A stretch of DNA of 43,588 nucleotides from a bacterium (GCA_002719695.1 PBEQ01000008.1:14725-58312); one strand, 5' to 3'. Numbered from the stretch's first letter, positions 10,101-19,402 are shown. A program made the numbers and translations. Notes: generated by a model from the letters alone, not told the origin.

Positions 10101-13100
10101 GGAAATGTTGGAATTGGAACAGCAGATCCTGGTTATGATCTTGATGTTAATGGGACTGTTTTTGCAACGAGTTTTAATGCTTTAGAGTCAAAAATTAGTT
10201 CAGTCAATAATCTTACTGTTCAGACCTTAAATACAGCAACAGCTGCTTCTGTAACGTTTAATGTCGTTACAATGAATGCTGTTGATGTTAATACCTTAAC
10301 ATTTGGACCGAATGTTGGATTTAGTTTTGATTCTTTAGTTAGTTCTGGGGGCGGTGATATTTTAAATTTAGACTTAGATAATGATATTTCTGTTACTACC
10401 ATGAATAATGTTTCAACGTTAAATGTTAAGCAAGATAATAATTCTAAACTTATTATTTCAAATCAACTAACGGCTGTAACGGGAAATATTTTTACCAAAG
10501 TTGAATTAATGGATGGATCTGTTTCGGCTATGGAAGTTTTATTGTCGTTAAAATCGCCATCAATTAATTTAACCATTGCTGGTGATAATAAAATGAGTGC
10601 AGGATCTTTAATTGTATCTAATAATCAGTATCAAACATTAGTTGCTGATCAATCTTACTTGTATATTAATGAGAGTTTTCCTGACAGTGATAGTTATCGC
10701 TATCCTGTTAACATAGAATTACAGGTTACAACAAATACAATAAATGGTAATACGACGTCATTTGTATCAGGTAATGTTAAGTCGTGGAATGCTTTAGGTA
10801 TATTTAGTGGGGTAACTGCTAATAATAGTTTAAATGCTATTTCTTTAGAACCACATTCCAATCATCAACAAACCTGGATGGTTGTTTCTAAGCAACTTGA
10901 TAAACAAGCTAATGGTCCAATATTGACCGATACTACCCTTGATTTAAGGCTATATGAATTTGAGAACGAAGATGATAGTAAATTAGATTTTACAAATATT
11001 ACTGCAGGTAGTAATTATATAGCGCCTTCTTTGTATATAACAGCAACGGGTAACGTTGCCTTATTTCCACAGCCGGTTGATCTTCAGGATTTGGCAAGCC
11101 TAGCAACATTTAATGTTTTTGGAACGGCTGCTTTTGAAAATGTTGTGGCACCTACTTTAAATGTTGCTACTATTAATTCTATTGAAAACCTTTCTATAGG
11201 AGAGATTGGGGGCTATATAGCTGTTAATAGTACCGTTACGATGAATGCAACTATGTATGTTGCTGATAAATTAGAAATGAAAATTATGGCTACGGAAGGT
11301 AGTGATAATGATTACTTGGGTATTGTTAACGATGAATTTGCATTATATGCTGCCACGGCTAATGAGGTTGGTACTACTGCAGATTTATGGATGCATGTAA
11401 AGCGTGATGGAGGTTTTAGTGTTAGCGTTAATTTAATGCAGGATTTTACGTTTCGAAATGGTGCTATTATTGTTTTTTCTGATAAAGGGGTGCCTACACC
11501 ATCTAATTTAATGGTTACAACTAATTCATTACCTGATCATTATGTTTTGTCTTTTAATGATCCTTCAACATCCAATCGAGTATCTTTACAATCTACTATT
11601 TCAGGAGATACGGTTTTTGCTAACAATAGCATTACCTTAAATAGTTTAGATATTGGGATTGAACGTAATGAGGTTAATTCTTCTCGAGTTATTAGAGGCT
11701 TAGATATACAAGTTGCTTCTGCAAATTTAAACGATGCTATTGTTGGGTTACGGGTTTCAATGAATGGTCTTGCTAATACAACTAGTTCATTTAAAAATGC
11801 TGCCATTTTTAATGGAGGCGATGTTTTATTGGTATCTAAAAATATTGATTTTGATTCATTTTCTCTTGGAAACCCTTCCGCTAATTTCCATATTGCTTCA
11901 CGTAATATGGGGGCTTCCCCAAATTTTATTATTGCTAATAATAATTTTAATTTACTGACAGTATCGTCCAATAAGGTTGGTGTAGGTGTTTCAACAAATG
12001 CTGTTTTAGATAGTTTGGTCTATGTGGAAACGCAATCGTATTCTTCTAGCACAAACGATGGATCTCTTTTTGCTATTAAGGATCAAAATGGATTGCCTTT
12101 TATTGATATAAAGCAATCAACTAATAATCAGATTACATTAAACAGTACCGTTTTATTTCAAAATCAAGCGACATCTAATTTCACATTTTTAGATACTGAT
12201 AGCATACAACTAAATCAATCGGATGTTTTTACCTTTGATTTTATTAATCACAATATTGGTATGAGACAAGCAACTCCAATTGCTCAATTTCATGCCAAAG
12301 ATGTTTTAACTCGTGAGGTTGTTGATAAAGCAAGAAAGACAATTCAGATACTTGATGCTATTGATAATCAGAATATGAATATAACGGGTTTTGATATTTC
12401 TATTGGGTCTGAAGAAAATAATGAGATGGATGCTGCCGTTTTAAAGGCAATCAATATTGATATGACAACGTTAGATGTTGATCCAGATTCAGTAATTTAT
12501 GGTATGTATGTAGATGTAACAGAAAATGAAACAGTATCTGCTAATAGTATTGTTTTTAAACAGGGTAATGTTGGTATTGGGACTACTCAAATTAACCCAA
12601 GAGATGTGTTAGATATTGAAGGGACATTATATGTTGGAGAAAATTTGCTAACTCCATCTGATAATATTTATATTAATGCTCAACAGGTAACTGCAAGTTC
12701 ATTAGCTGTTAGTAAAGGGTTAGCTGTTAATTCAGATGTTGTATGGACTAATATCGAGACAGAGGAATTGGTTTTTTCAGAAATGTTTGATCCAACTGGA
12801 TCGCAATATTCTTTTGATTTTGATAATTTTTTTCAGGCAGATGATATTACGATTAACATTCTTTCTTTTCCCGATGTAAGTGGTACTGAATTATATCTAA
12901 AGCCTCTAGCAAAATTAGTGATAGGAACAAGTATTACTTTAGAAGATAATCAATCTATTTTAGTTGATTCTGGATCACAAAAAGTTTATATGAGAGATGT
13001 TTATATGGACAGTACCAAGGAGTTATCTGTGTCTACCATAAATGCTCAGGCTCAAATAATAGATGTTTATGGCGGTATTCGTTTAAATAACGTTGCTAAG

Positions 13101-16100
13101 ATAGAGGTGTTAGAAGCTCCTTATTTTCAATTTAGTACTAATACAACTACATTAAATAATTCTTTAACGGCATCTGGTAGCAAAATTTGGTTTACCCCTT
13201 CTGGTAATAAAGAGGTTGCTCTAGGATTAGGGGGTACTTCCTCAGTTCAAAATGGATACATTCCTGTTGCAAGTCAAGGCGGATTAACATTTAACCAGAC
13301 GTTAAGAATTGAAGACTCAGGTAAAAATACAGTCCTGATTGTTTCTAAAAATGAGATCTTAGCTAAACTTGATGCAACAAGTGCCTTTCCTCTCAATGGA
13401 CTAGAAAATATTGATTTGCAATTAAATTATCGTTCTCCTTCAGAACTTAACGCTGCTAATGACTTAAATATGAAAGGATTATATGTTCGGGTTACATCTT
13501 CTAATTTGTCAGATCAGGAAAGTTCAGATGATGTAGTAACTGGCGTTAGTATTAATATGTCAGAGTTAATGGCTGATTATTATTTAGGTGGCGGTGTGTT
13601 AGCCGATGTAAAAAAACATGCTGCTATTTTTGAAGGAGGTCGTGTTTTATTTTCCCCGTCATACAACAGTACGATTCCAACGCCCACTTCTCGTGTTATT
13701 GGCCAGGATACGCAGGGGAATGATATTACGATTGGTGTTGATGTTTATGTTTCTAGTAATATTCACGAGGATACTAATCTTGCGAAACTTTACCAAGATT
13801 TTTTAGTTGAGTTAAGTACGGGTAACAACCAGTCTGTATTTGCTATTGATCATACTATGGGAGTTAATGCAGATGATAATGGTAATCAGCTATTTGTTGA
13901 TATTGGTGTTTCACGTAATAGTACAACAAGTTTTGATACTAATGACTATATGGTTCAAATTGCAACAACCAATAGCGACTTGGTTAGTATCAGATCAAAT
14001 TCAAATGATATGTTTACAATTAAAAATGATACGGTTTTTATAGGTGATACCAGTGGTTTACAACCAAATTTATCTGTTAGTTTTAATATAAAACCTTATA
14101 GTGCTTCTGCGGTTATTGTAAGCATGAATAAACTTAAGATTGATGATAAGGGAGTGGCTGTAGGTGGTTCTTATAACCCTAGTGATCGCGTAGCTAACTT
14201 AGATATTCGTGCTACGAGTCCTACTAGTAATGTGACATTTTCAGATAGTAGTACTACGTTTGGTGTAATTACAAAAAATGTTGATCATATTCAGTTTTTA
14301 ATTAATACGGCAAACGTTACTAATCAGACTAGTTTAGCTAGTGGCCTTGTCCACCCAAATATAGACTTCGCTTTAATAACAACTAACGCAAGCCCTATTT
14401 TTATTGGACATGATAACTCAGCAAGAAATTCAATATTTAATCGGTATGCCGTAGTTATTCAAAATAATGATAACTTACAAGCTGTAGATGATAGTTTTTT
14501 AAGTCTTGGTGTAAGTTCAAATGTCACCATGTCTGAAATCGTATTTGGATCTGAATCATTAAAATTTATGGCTAATAATAACTCTGTTTTAACGTTTTAT
14601 CATCCTAATCGAGATGGTAATTTAAAGGTTGGTTTATTTGTTGATCAGCCTACTGAAACCTTTACATTAAATCGTTTTTCACCTACCCATCATTTTATGC
14701 ATGTTACGGATGATTCCGGTAATGAGCCGTTTTTTATTGATTTAAATAATAAAATTGGCGTTGGTGGCATTACTACTAGTTTAGTAGCTGATTTAACTGT
14801 TTCTGGTCAAATGTTAATTAATCGTATTGAATATTCAGAGGATGCCAAAACGCGTTTGATTGTTAATGGAACGGTTGAAGTTTCTGGAAATAATTATATT
14901 GGTGCTAATCCACTTGTTATCGATATTACCCAAAATAGTATGGAGCAGTTTATTGCTAAGGATATTGTATCTAACTTAAATACGGATATCTGGGATCATA
15001 ATATAGCGGGTTATGCAATAACGATTGGCAACCAAAGTGTTTCAAACTCAGGTTTTCCTCATTATGGTTTATATTCAGATGTAAGGGATCTAGATGCTAA
15101 GGCTGCGGAAGATTCGTACAAGTATGCAGGTGTTTTTTATGGTAAGTCAGGAAGTCAATATGATTCTAAGGTTGTTATTGATTTAGTGGCTGATCCTAGT
15201 AAGTATTGGACACATCATAAGAAACAAGCTTGTACTCAACTTCCGGGTTTTACAACTAACGACGGCAATAACTGTTTAAAAAATGTAAATTATGATTTTC
15301 CGTTAACGGTTATTGCTTCTGATAACTTAAGCACAGGTACGGAGATTGTTTCGTTTCGTAATGGAGATAGTGGAATCACGTTTAATTTTACATTAGTTCC
15401 TTTGGGAGTAACGGCTAATAATAATAATACTAATCTTAAAACAGATGGGGTTTTTGATACTCAATTAACAATGAGAAGTTTTGCTAATACCTTGCCTGAT
15501 GGGGATAATAATATACCGTTAGTTCAAAGTTTTTTAACAGAGATTTGGATTGCTCTTACCGACGCACAGATTATTAATAATGACGGACAGATTAATGAAA
15601 CTAACATGGCACAATTTAATAATATTAATACATTTCCTCCTATCGCATCCATTTCAGAAAATATTTTTGCTGTTTTAGAAAGTTTTACAACTCAAAATGT
15701 TTTTGCGATGCAATATGAGTTTAATTATAATCAAACAGAAGCTAATATTTGTGTTATTGATGATCTTGTTGGAGAAATTTGGGTACCGGAAAGCCCTAAT
15801 AGTCGTCCACATCCTGATTTTGGTGATTGTGTTCATAGTAGTTTTGTTTCAGAAAGTACAGGAACTGGTAATAAAACAATGTTTCCATTAGCATTTTCAA
15901 CGGGTAATGATCCTGCCTTTTTAGAATTATTTAATATTGCTCGAGTAGGGATTAATTTAGTTACAGCTAATAATGCGTTTGTGAATGGCGATGTTAAGTT
16001 TTCAGAAACATTGGTTATTGGCAGTCTTTCGGATTTAGATGTTGGTGTAACAACTGATTATAAAGATACTACTTTAAAACTTTATCAGGGTGGTTCTGAT

Positions 16101-18554
16101 AATGTAAACGATGACAGTATAGGTGACCATTCTTTTAAAACAAAGAATGGGTTTCATATGGATTTTGAAGATTATGTTGCTAGTATTTTTTTAGAGGCAA
16201 ATAGTAACTATTTCCATACTACCCCTAATGTTCATGATTATGTCGATCTTGATCAACATAAACTTACGGTACTTAATAAAGGCGTTATTCGATATCGCTA
16301 TATGTCTTATAAGACTCGTCATCAAGATGTTCGAATTGGACAATATGTTCCTCAGACAGATGCGTTTAATGATCTGATAAATCCTGATGCGACTGTGATT
16401 TTTTCGGGTGGGCCGTGTATTTCTCCGGAATTATCGTCAGATGAAAATTGTTCAGAAAATTTGGATGTTTTATCCATTGGTCGAGACAATCGGTTTCTTG
16501 GAGAAAATATCTATGCTTCTCATCTTAAAGTTAATTTGCAAGAGTTAGCAGGAAATAATGATATCCAATTTAGTATTGGATCTACAATCGGTTCAGAGTT
16601 TCAAGCACCTTTAATTGCGGGTGCCTATATGGATACATCCTATGTTGGTATAGGACGTGCTTTTGATACACTCAATAAACCAAAATCGGTTTTACATGTT
16701 AAAGATTACTCAGATTTTTCAAGTGATGGTTATGTTGAATTTTTTCAAACCAGTTCCATTGATCCTGACTTGTTTTTATATGGTGCAGAAGCCAATCAAG
16801 AGATGTATTTTAAATCAAAAGAACATAGTTATGATAACTTTGGTATCCCTACTAGCCTTAGAACGGCTGCTGAAGAAGGTGCTGGTTGTGATGGTGATTA
16901 TCGGGTGTATGGCAATAAGCCTATTTGGGATAATTTTACACCATTTGGGTCAGATCCAACATATTTTGAGCTTTTGCCTACCCACAATATATGGGAAGAC
17001 CTAAATGATTTTTCAAGAACAGTATTTGCTCCTACTACTAAGAATGAAGTGATAAGTTATATAGGAAGCGGTACTGATGGTTATCAGAATACCATTAATA
17101 GTTTTACTCTTGAAAATGGAGCTCAAAGAGAATCTGTTTATTCCTGCCATTATTTTGCGTGGATTGTTAAAGATGTTTTGGGGGTTGATTATCAAGGGCA
17201 ACCTACTGGCCAAAATGCTAATAGCCCAACATTAGCGACGAGTAATGTTAACCTTTCTTCTACTGCGTTTCCAAATGTAGGTCCACAGCAAACACAGGTA
17301 TGTTCAATTGACCTATATAATTGGAGTGATTTTGTTACAAAATTTAATGCAGGTTGTTATATACAACAAATGAAAGATAATAACATCGCCTTTCCTGATT
17401 TATTACGCTTAGATGACTCTTCGAATTCGCCTCGATTTGTACCACGTTCCCATGATTCTGTTCCGGCAGCTGCATCGCCTGTCACTACTTATGATGCTGG
17501 TACTTATAGAAATTATGGATCTATTGCTGCGAGAGATTGTAAGAAAGTTGATTTTGATACTTTTCCAGACAACGATACTGTAGCCAGAGATACACCACTC
17601 ACATATGGTGAACTCACAGACTCAGAAAAAAGAACATGGTCGTATGTAACTAAAAATGAAGATAAAGATGCTCTTTATCTGATGCAAAACGATAAGAGCG
17701 ATCCGCTTAATATGTGTAGGACAAACTTTGTAAATCCAGTTAAAATCCGTCGATCAGGAGAGTCTGATTTTAACAATAATGACTATTTAACACAAATCGA
17801 AGCTCTTGATGCTTCTAGGCCTATTTTAGCGTTAAACTTTGTTAATTCGACAATTGGAGAAGGGACTAATTTTGCTTCATTTTTTTCAGGGCCTGAGCCT
17901 AACGTTCCTTTAGGAGAAATTGAAGGCATGGATACTAGCATTTCCAGTTCTTTAGGTGCAGGTGTTCAGTTTTCGTCACCTGGAAGAGATTATGCAGAGT
18001 ATATGATTAAAAGAGATCCAAATGAAGTGATTAACCCAGGTGATATTGTTGGTGTTTTTTCTGGTGAAATATCCTTAGATACCCATGATGCTGATACCAT
18101 TATGGTTATATCTAGTGCGCCTGTTGTGGTTGGTAATTTTCCAGGTGATGATGTGAAACATTTATATGAATTAATTGCATTTCTTGGACAGGTTCCTGTA
18201 AAAGTTATCGGAGGGGTTAATCCAGGTGATATTTTGGTTCCTTCTGGTAAAGGTGATGGTACCGCTATTGCTGTTCATGAAGATAACTTATTATCAGAGC
18301 AATTACCACTTATTATTGGCCGAGCTTGGGATGGGTATGAGGGGGATGATGTCGCTTACATTAATACGTTGGTTGGATTTTCGTTTAATATTGATATTAT
18401 TAATCGTTATATTCATAAAGCTGAACAACGCTTGGATGATGAAAAAGATGCTAATAAGCAGTTAGATGAATCATTAAAAGCTCATTTAAAAGAACAACAA
18501 GATTTAATTAAACGGTTAGAAAAAGCCTTATCAATGAACAAGGATTCACAATGA
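4194..18554 (+). CDS. Giant secreted fibre protein 1 (4786 aa, VGIGT repeats, Peptidase_G2-like C-terminus)
   Basis: The protein begins with a signal peptide (MTLEIRKYLILIFLFITTGLYAG; the ATG at 4206 is as plausible as 4194, and neither has a clear Shine-Dalgarno). A beta-rich N-terminal domain is followed by dispersed fibre repeats such as GNVGIGTADPGYDLDVNGTV and IGIHTSFPQYDLDVSGNL. A YadA-like beta-roll head lies near residues 625-710. Six 'GLxVDV/YAAxF' modules lie between about residues 1650 and 3660. The C-terminus is a Peptidase_G2/IMC-like domain (RDYAEYM, ISSAPVVVGN, GQVPVKV, GDILVPSG) and then a charged coiled coil. Non-repeat islands at about 785-1105 and 3670-4510 carry most of its roughly 20 cysteines. 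By analogy with phage tail fibres it should trimerise extracellularly, with the C-terminal domain as folding chaperone. Repeats are more degenerate than in giant 2. Ligand and function are unknown. It overlaps xer by 4 bases. Confidence 0.85.
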   Translation: MWVFMTLEIRKYLILIFLFITTGLYAGYNDMVLTPYLYDHLKQEPYNGNFDIRVGFVTANYYKNMFICPYSESDSSECHLINATVNNGQTVLKLENMDDLDALITANLQLKLKLDSGVSIIPEDDNYLFNSSAFSILSYKTDYVQFPQAEKLVSSSSFVNPVLVESDVDFGWMLFSKTAPYLGKRDSAQNVMVDVATINVKENLYVNGQPIGESFLWKTSNKGRIYVETGVDLAIKKFSDGVPVGEPLYSVQVVGSIAANEFFQSDSPFTLFSDWVTRDARPEYLEPVNTEVMYFEKVTQNIGFGVADLKDRLNSNGILLTGNINTNTVTSGSVFFKNNEFFGVKHQAGSNEIVTFNPIQSNGSENQLAFFNDANNISSDPRAKIQTNSNSTVTLFDTERFFRLTDSFAVVSSKNNYLFGINFDQGNVVISKNTDFGYKLGVNGKIDAKDYYLRGFPISMQMASGEYFYRNLAVSTEDNYKIYYDRGHIALGAFESMDSRSSLEIGTPLREDNQVPINPALSFTKRAQGSGDDTGYSLGINSSYNDQFFLVNGYDLNVNDPLLSIKKNYLGMGIVEAKANLHVSGNAGVLIQGQLRFFDDVYRQDVIDAFNQPGSQLQFNPYSASFRSGMFFDSENYFTNVGVFSAGTGYSNQVSGNLAAALGGASQRVAGFYSTAMGGTSNDILSGFSFSGGKGSYIDHHGSFVFSHSGFLPVGVTSISQDDRLKTTDTRQFLIGTPQNSFAPAYLGINTNNAYGLATIKARSIVPSVFEEMLSLSSSNATILVNALKDEKFIDSDGDLLVYKDRYFTQYFSANDLPIIASINSVQVYQNLVATLNNNNHNYWNSNNAITSTNLREWALVPTGNWDDLFMPVLDGNSSTPVFNNNANVGIRFHTLFVSKNVSKTAEKFNDALKTIGIYDENSSFKQCGNYGTWSTSTITSDIIEGYVDTIDSVLSNELESFTNITTTNVKDFMVEELDKEGVDCDAWQDLYITIATVNKKIYQKDVDVPNFEASFCDGSDTWQCQYTYYAYSNYLSSTVYSQLFDAIRSNIDRFVLDLDSVASGSYLLSDLDQGFIDDISFDGSTSITSVDVQAVLEKLLTTNIVLLEGQNQDAVFRVQNNNSINLGFDEFVNNADFAISGNIAIVEPRVESFISTPSLIKIDNLYDPYFDYSSNQPSSYADSLLVRKAPQSQVPSPTFVINSKGIVGLGEVVSTDSYFLQVSGELMATVFTTPAGDLTPPDDVVIVFLHEDTTPNIYFTQGFLGLGVASPNSLLHLGYSSLHTPSDPVLTFDYFNDDIIKVGGASSSNPGFKIGSPDSFYTAPALFVSGNQTGDPQLPGFFTSQAGVISGNLGISSTLQVNTDNVMEAGFASNEIKTNVLFLKNDNNQFVKVSASGFPWNFDIDKRLIYLNDGTLIGIHTSFPQYDLDVSGNLNFIGNEQASFNVLNNVRLHELFLTTNVTDDVTNMNLAFKDTVVDSKLFVESQNLILKFNNVDFNQTSDITAGEGYCGDFVIFQQLTDVYSSKFHDPDPDNGIPPCFEGPDTNYEGYPTSEVNFSFDFRDVTYNFFTYNDTAKDWDLATSGRVTENMSILEITGNILLDLDSPTVNTDIVFPSSDSENVLYFGKSQDTSIRHKGDYWADSYSFSAVSLNVVITNNSGNDFTSAITGIDIQIDNIDSTGQTKSLTNGTEVVGLYVDVTNVSVQDSGVDTRGYRYPAVFMGDVLMATSNALTHITRNMGVLTGRLETETSYNYLLAVQGTLKAVGQKADLIISDGLFSPSLQVNAGFINAFNANIDSNKARVGINKTNPQVELDIDGNIRASYWEANKGALRSNYLSHSNDTFIVNQNGFVGFGVTEQADNDGDVLFYKLFDETSLANLSNAFIYKSYQLDVTKDITFSNNVTGLSLAFPMEDDNFFGMMDSSQATAVLKGLDVNLSDISLTNNARLIGVSVNVLDNSNSYAAVFLSGNVGIGTADPGYDLDVNGTVFATSFNALESKISSVNNLTVQTLNTATAASVTFNVVTMNAVDVNTLTFGPNVGFSFDSLVSSGGGDILNLDLDNDISVTTMNNVSTLNVKQDNNSKLIISNQLTAVTGNIFTKVELMDGSVSAMEVLLSLKSPSINLTIAGDNKMSAGSLIVSNNQYQTLVADQSYLYINESFPDSDSYRYPVNIELQVTTNTINGNTTSFVSGNVKSWNALGIFSGVTANNSLNAISLEPHSNHQQTWMVVSKQLDKQANGPILTDTTLDLRLYEFENEDDSKLDFTNITAGSNYIAPSLYITATGNVALFPQPVDLQDLASLATFNVFGTAAFENVVAPTLNVATINSIENLSIGEIGGYIAVNSTVTMNATMYVADKLEMKIMATEGSDNDYLGIVNDEFALYAATANEVGTTADLWMHVKRDGGFSVSVNLMQDFTFRNGAIIVFSDKGVPTPSNLMVTTNSLPDHYVLSFNDPSTSNRVSLQSTISGDTVFANNSITLNSLDIGIERNEVNSSRVIRGLDIQVASANLNDAIVGLRVSMNGLANTTSSFKNAAIFNGGDVLLVSKNIDFDSFSLGNPSANFHIASRNMGASPNFIIANNNFNLLTVSSNKVGVGVSTNAVLDSLVYVETQSYSSSTNDGSLFAIKDQNGLPFIDIKQSTNNQITLNSTVLFQNQATSNFTFLDTDSIQLNQSDVFTFDFINHNIGMRQATPIAQFHAKDVLTREVVDKARKTIQILDAIDNQNMNITGFDISIGSEENNEMDAAVLKAINIDMTTLDVDPDSVIYGMYVDVTENETVSANSIVFKQGNVGIGTTQINPRDVLDIEGTLYVGENLLTPSDNIYINAQQVTASSLAVSKGLAVNSDVVWTNIETEELVFSEMFDPTGSQYSFDFDNFFQADDITINILSFPDVSGTELYLKPLAKLVIGTSITLEDNQSILVDSGSQKVYMRDVYMDSTKELSVSTINAQAQIIDVYGGIRLNNVAKIEVLEAPYFQFSTNTTTLNNSLTASGSKIWFTPSGNKEVALGLGGTSSVQNGYIPVASQGGLTFNQTLRIEDSGKNTVLIVSKNEILAKLDATSAFPLNGLENIDLQLNYRSPSELNAANDLNMKGLYVRVTSSNLSDQESSDDVVTGVSINMSELMADYYLGGGVLADVKKHAAIFEGGRVLFSPSYNSTIPTPTSRVIGQDTQGNDITIGVDVYVSSNIHEDTNLAKLYQDFLVELSTGNNQSVFAIDHTMGVNADDNGNQLFVDIGVSRNSTTSFDTNDYMVQIATTNSDLVSIRSNSNDMFTIKNDTVFIGDTSGLQPNLSVSFNIKPYSASAVIVSMNKLKIDDKGVAVGGSYNPSDRVANLDIRATSPTSNVTFSDSSTTFGVITKNVDHIQFLINTANVTNQTSLASGLVHPNIDFALITTNASPIFIGHDNSARNSIFNRYAVVIQNNDNLQAVDDSFLSLGVSSNVTMSEIVFGSESLKFMANNNSVLTFYHPNRDGNLKVGLFVDQPTETFTLNRFSPTHHFMHVTDDSGNEPFFIDLNNKIGVGGITTSLVADLTVSGQMLINRIEYSEDAKTRLIVNGTVEVSGNNYIGANPLVIDITQNSMEQFIAKDIVSNLNTDIWDHNIAGYAITIGNQSVSNSGFPHYGLYSDVRDLDAKAAEDSYKYAGVFYGKSGSQYDSKVVIDLVADPSKYWTHHKKQACTQLPGFTTNDGNNCLKNVNYDFPLTVIASDNLSTGTEIVSFRNGDSGITFNFTLVPLGVTANNNNTNLKTDGVFDTQLTMRSFANTLPDGDNNIPLVQSFLTEIWIALTDAQIINNDGQINETNMAQFNNINTFPPIASISENIFAVLESFTTQNVFAMQYEFNYNQTEANICVIDDLVGEIWVPESPNSRPHPDFGDCVHSSFVSESTGTGNKTMFPLAFSTGNDPAFLELFNIARVGINLVTANNAFVNGDVKFSETLVIGSLSDLDVGVTTDYKDTTLKLYQGGSDNVNDDSIGDHSFKTKNGFHMDFEDYVASIFLEANSNYFHTTPNVHDYVDLDQHKLTVLNKGVIRYRYMSYKTRHQDVRIGQYVPQTDAFNDLINPDATVIFSGGPCISPELSSDENCSENLDVLSIGRDNRFLGENIYASHLKVNLQELAGNNDIQFSIGSTIGSEFQAPLIAGAYMDTSYVGIGRAFDTLNKPKSVLHVKDYSDFSSDGYVEFFQTSSIDPDLFLYGAEANQEMYFKSKEHSYDNFGIPTSLRTAAEEGAGCDGDYRVYGNKPIWDNFTPFGSDPTYFELLPTHNIWEDLNDFSRTVFAPTTKNEVISYIGSGTDGYQNTINSFTLENGAQRESVYSCHYFAWIVKDVLGVDYQGQPTGQNANSPTLATSNVNLSSTAFPNVGPQQTQVCSIDLYNWSDFVTKFNAGCYIQQMKDNNIAFPDLLRLDDSSNSPRFVPRSHDSVPAAASPVTTYDAGTYRNYGSIAARDCKKVDFDTFPDNDTVARDTPLTYGELTDSEKRTWSYVTKNEDKDALYLMQNDKSDPLNMCRTNFVNPVKIRRSGESDFNNNDYLTQIEALDASRPILALNFVNSTIGEGTNFASFFSGPEPNVPLGEIEGMDTSISSSLGAGVQFSSPGRDYAEYMIKRDPNEVINPGDIVGVFSGEISLDTHDADTIMVISSAPVVVGNFPGDDVKHLYELIAFLGQVPVKVIGGVNPGDILVPSGKGDGTAIAVHEDNLLSEQLPLIIGRAWDGYEGDDVAYINTLVGFSFNIDIINRYIHKAEQRLDDEKDANKQLDESLKAHLKEQQDLIKRLEKALSMNKDSQ
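6075..6320 (+). other. YadA-like beta-roll head segment in giant protein 1
   Basis: Encodes repeats of about 14 residues (YSNQVSGNLAAALGG, SQRVAGFYSTAMGG, SNDILSGFSFSGG) ending HGSFVFSHS. This is the left-handed beta-roll style of trimeric adhesin heads. The paralogue in giant 2 sits at nearly the same residue offset. Confidence 0.65.
9150..15150 (+). repeat. Six dispersed 'GLxVDV ... YAAxFxGG' modules in giant protein 1
   Basis: Approximate copies lie at 9150-9370, 9870-10130, 11630-11830, 12330-12600, 13400-13640 and 14960-15150. Each has a first strand pair (for example TGIDIQIDN), a 'GLYVDVT'-type strand, then 'YAAVFLSGNVGIGT' or a decayed version of it. Examples are VVGLYVDVTNVSV...YPAVFMGDV and AVLKGLDVNLSDI...YAAVFLSGNVGIGT. 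Boundaries are judged by eye. Confidence 0.6.
17970..18550 (+). other. Peptidase_G2/IMC-like domain plus coiled coil of giant protein 1
   Basis: The domain runs from SSPGRDYAEYM through INPGDIVGVFSG, MVISSAPVVVGNFPG, FLGQVPVKVIGGVNPGDILVPSGKGDG and IIGRAWDG to NTLVGFS. A heptad-like charged tail follows (HKAEQRLDDEKDANKQ...). It resembles the intramolecular chaperone domain of phi29/GA-1-type phage appendages, which is cleaved off after trimerisation. Whether cleavage occurs here cannot be read from sequence. Confidence 0.6.
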
Positions 18555-19402
18555 TAATAAAAATGATTTCCTTATTTTTAACATATTGTCGCTCAGAATG
18601 TTCATTTTCTGATCATACCTGTCATGCTTATGAAAGAGATTTAAACCAATTTATAGCGGTGTCAAATTATCAATCATCGGGTTCATTAACGGGTTATTAT
18701 GAATGGTTACAGAGTCAGTCATATGCTCCTAAAACTATTCATAGAAAATTAGCATCTTTACGAAGTTTTTTTCAGTTTTGTATTCAAGAGGGTGTTTTAA
18801 ATCCCAATGTTATGCTTGCTATTCCTCGTAGTGTGGCGCCTGTTCGGATTCCTCAGGTAATGGATGAAGAGACTATTAAATTATTATTTAAATTGCCTAA
18901 TATAACTACCCTTAAAGGATTGCGAGATCGTGTCTTACTTGAATTATTGTATAGCACAGGAATGAGAGTGTCCGAATGTACTTCTTTAACACCATCTCAG
19001 ATTGATTTAATGGAAGGTGTCATTACTGTTAATGGCAAAGGTGATCAACAACGGTTAATTCCTTTAACAAATCGCTCTGTAGAGTATTTAACGTTATATT
19101 TAGCAAAGGTAACGAAAAAATCTTGGGTTTTTGAAGGTCGAAACAACCGTCCTATATCTCGTTTTACGGTTTATTCTATTATTAAATCATACGCAATGCG
19201 CTTATCTAAAACTCAGCCTATTTCTCCTCATAGCTTTAGACATGCATTTGCAACCCATTTGTTAGAAGGTGGTGCCAGACTAAGAGATGTTCAAATTTTA
19301 TTGGGACATAAGCAATTAAATTCAACGCAGGTGTATACGAATATTGCAAACTCTGCTATTAAAAAAACGTTTTTACAGGCACATCCAAGGGGGTTAGTAT
19401 GA
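18551..19402 (+). CDS. Tyrosine recombinase XerC/XerD family
   Basis: A 283-aa protein with normal two-domain layout. The N-terminal SAM-like core-binding domain reads MISLFLTYCRSECSFSDHTCHAYERDLNQF and the catalytic domain starts near residue 100. The full catalytic set is present: R139 (STGMRVSE), K163 (GKGDQ), H227 and R230 (HSFRHAFATHLL), H253 (LLGHKQL) and Y262 (TQVYTN). Xer proteins resolve chromosome dimers at dif. Length and conserved core fit a housekeeping Xer rather than a phage integrase, but I cannot say XerC or XerD. It overlaps giant gene 1 and the site-2 protease gene by 4 bases each. Such placement inside a fibre operon is odd. A xer/site-2-protease pair is common in the housekeeping scpAB neighbourhood, so the giant genes may have invaded around an old pair. 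Confidence 0.93.
   Translation: MIIKMISLFLTYCRSECSFSDHTCHAYERDLNQFIAVSNYQSSGSLTGYYEWLQSQSYAPKTIHRKLASLRSFFQFCIQEGVLNPNVMLAIPRSVAPVRIPQVMDEETIKLLFKLPNITTLKGLRDRVLLELLYSTGMRVSECTSLTPSQIDLMEGVITVNGKGDQQRLIPLTNRSVEYLTLYLAKVTKKSWVFEGRNNRPISRFTVYSIIKSYAMRLSKTQPISPHSFRHAFATHLLEGGARLRDVQILLGHKQLNSTQVYTNIANSAIKKTFLQAHPRGLV

Noticed and set aside
11540-11971. Minus-strand 143-aa ORF inside giant gene 1 and other short ORFs in both giants
   Set aside because: They lie wholly inside a strongly supported frame, have no recognisable domain, and are expected by chance in 25 kb of repetitive coding sequence.
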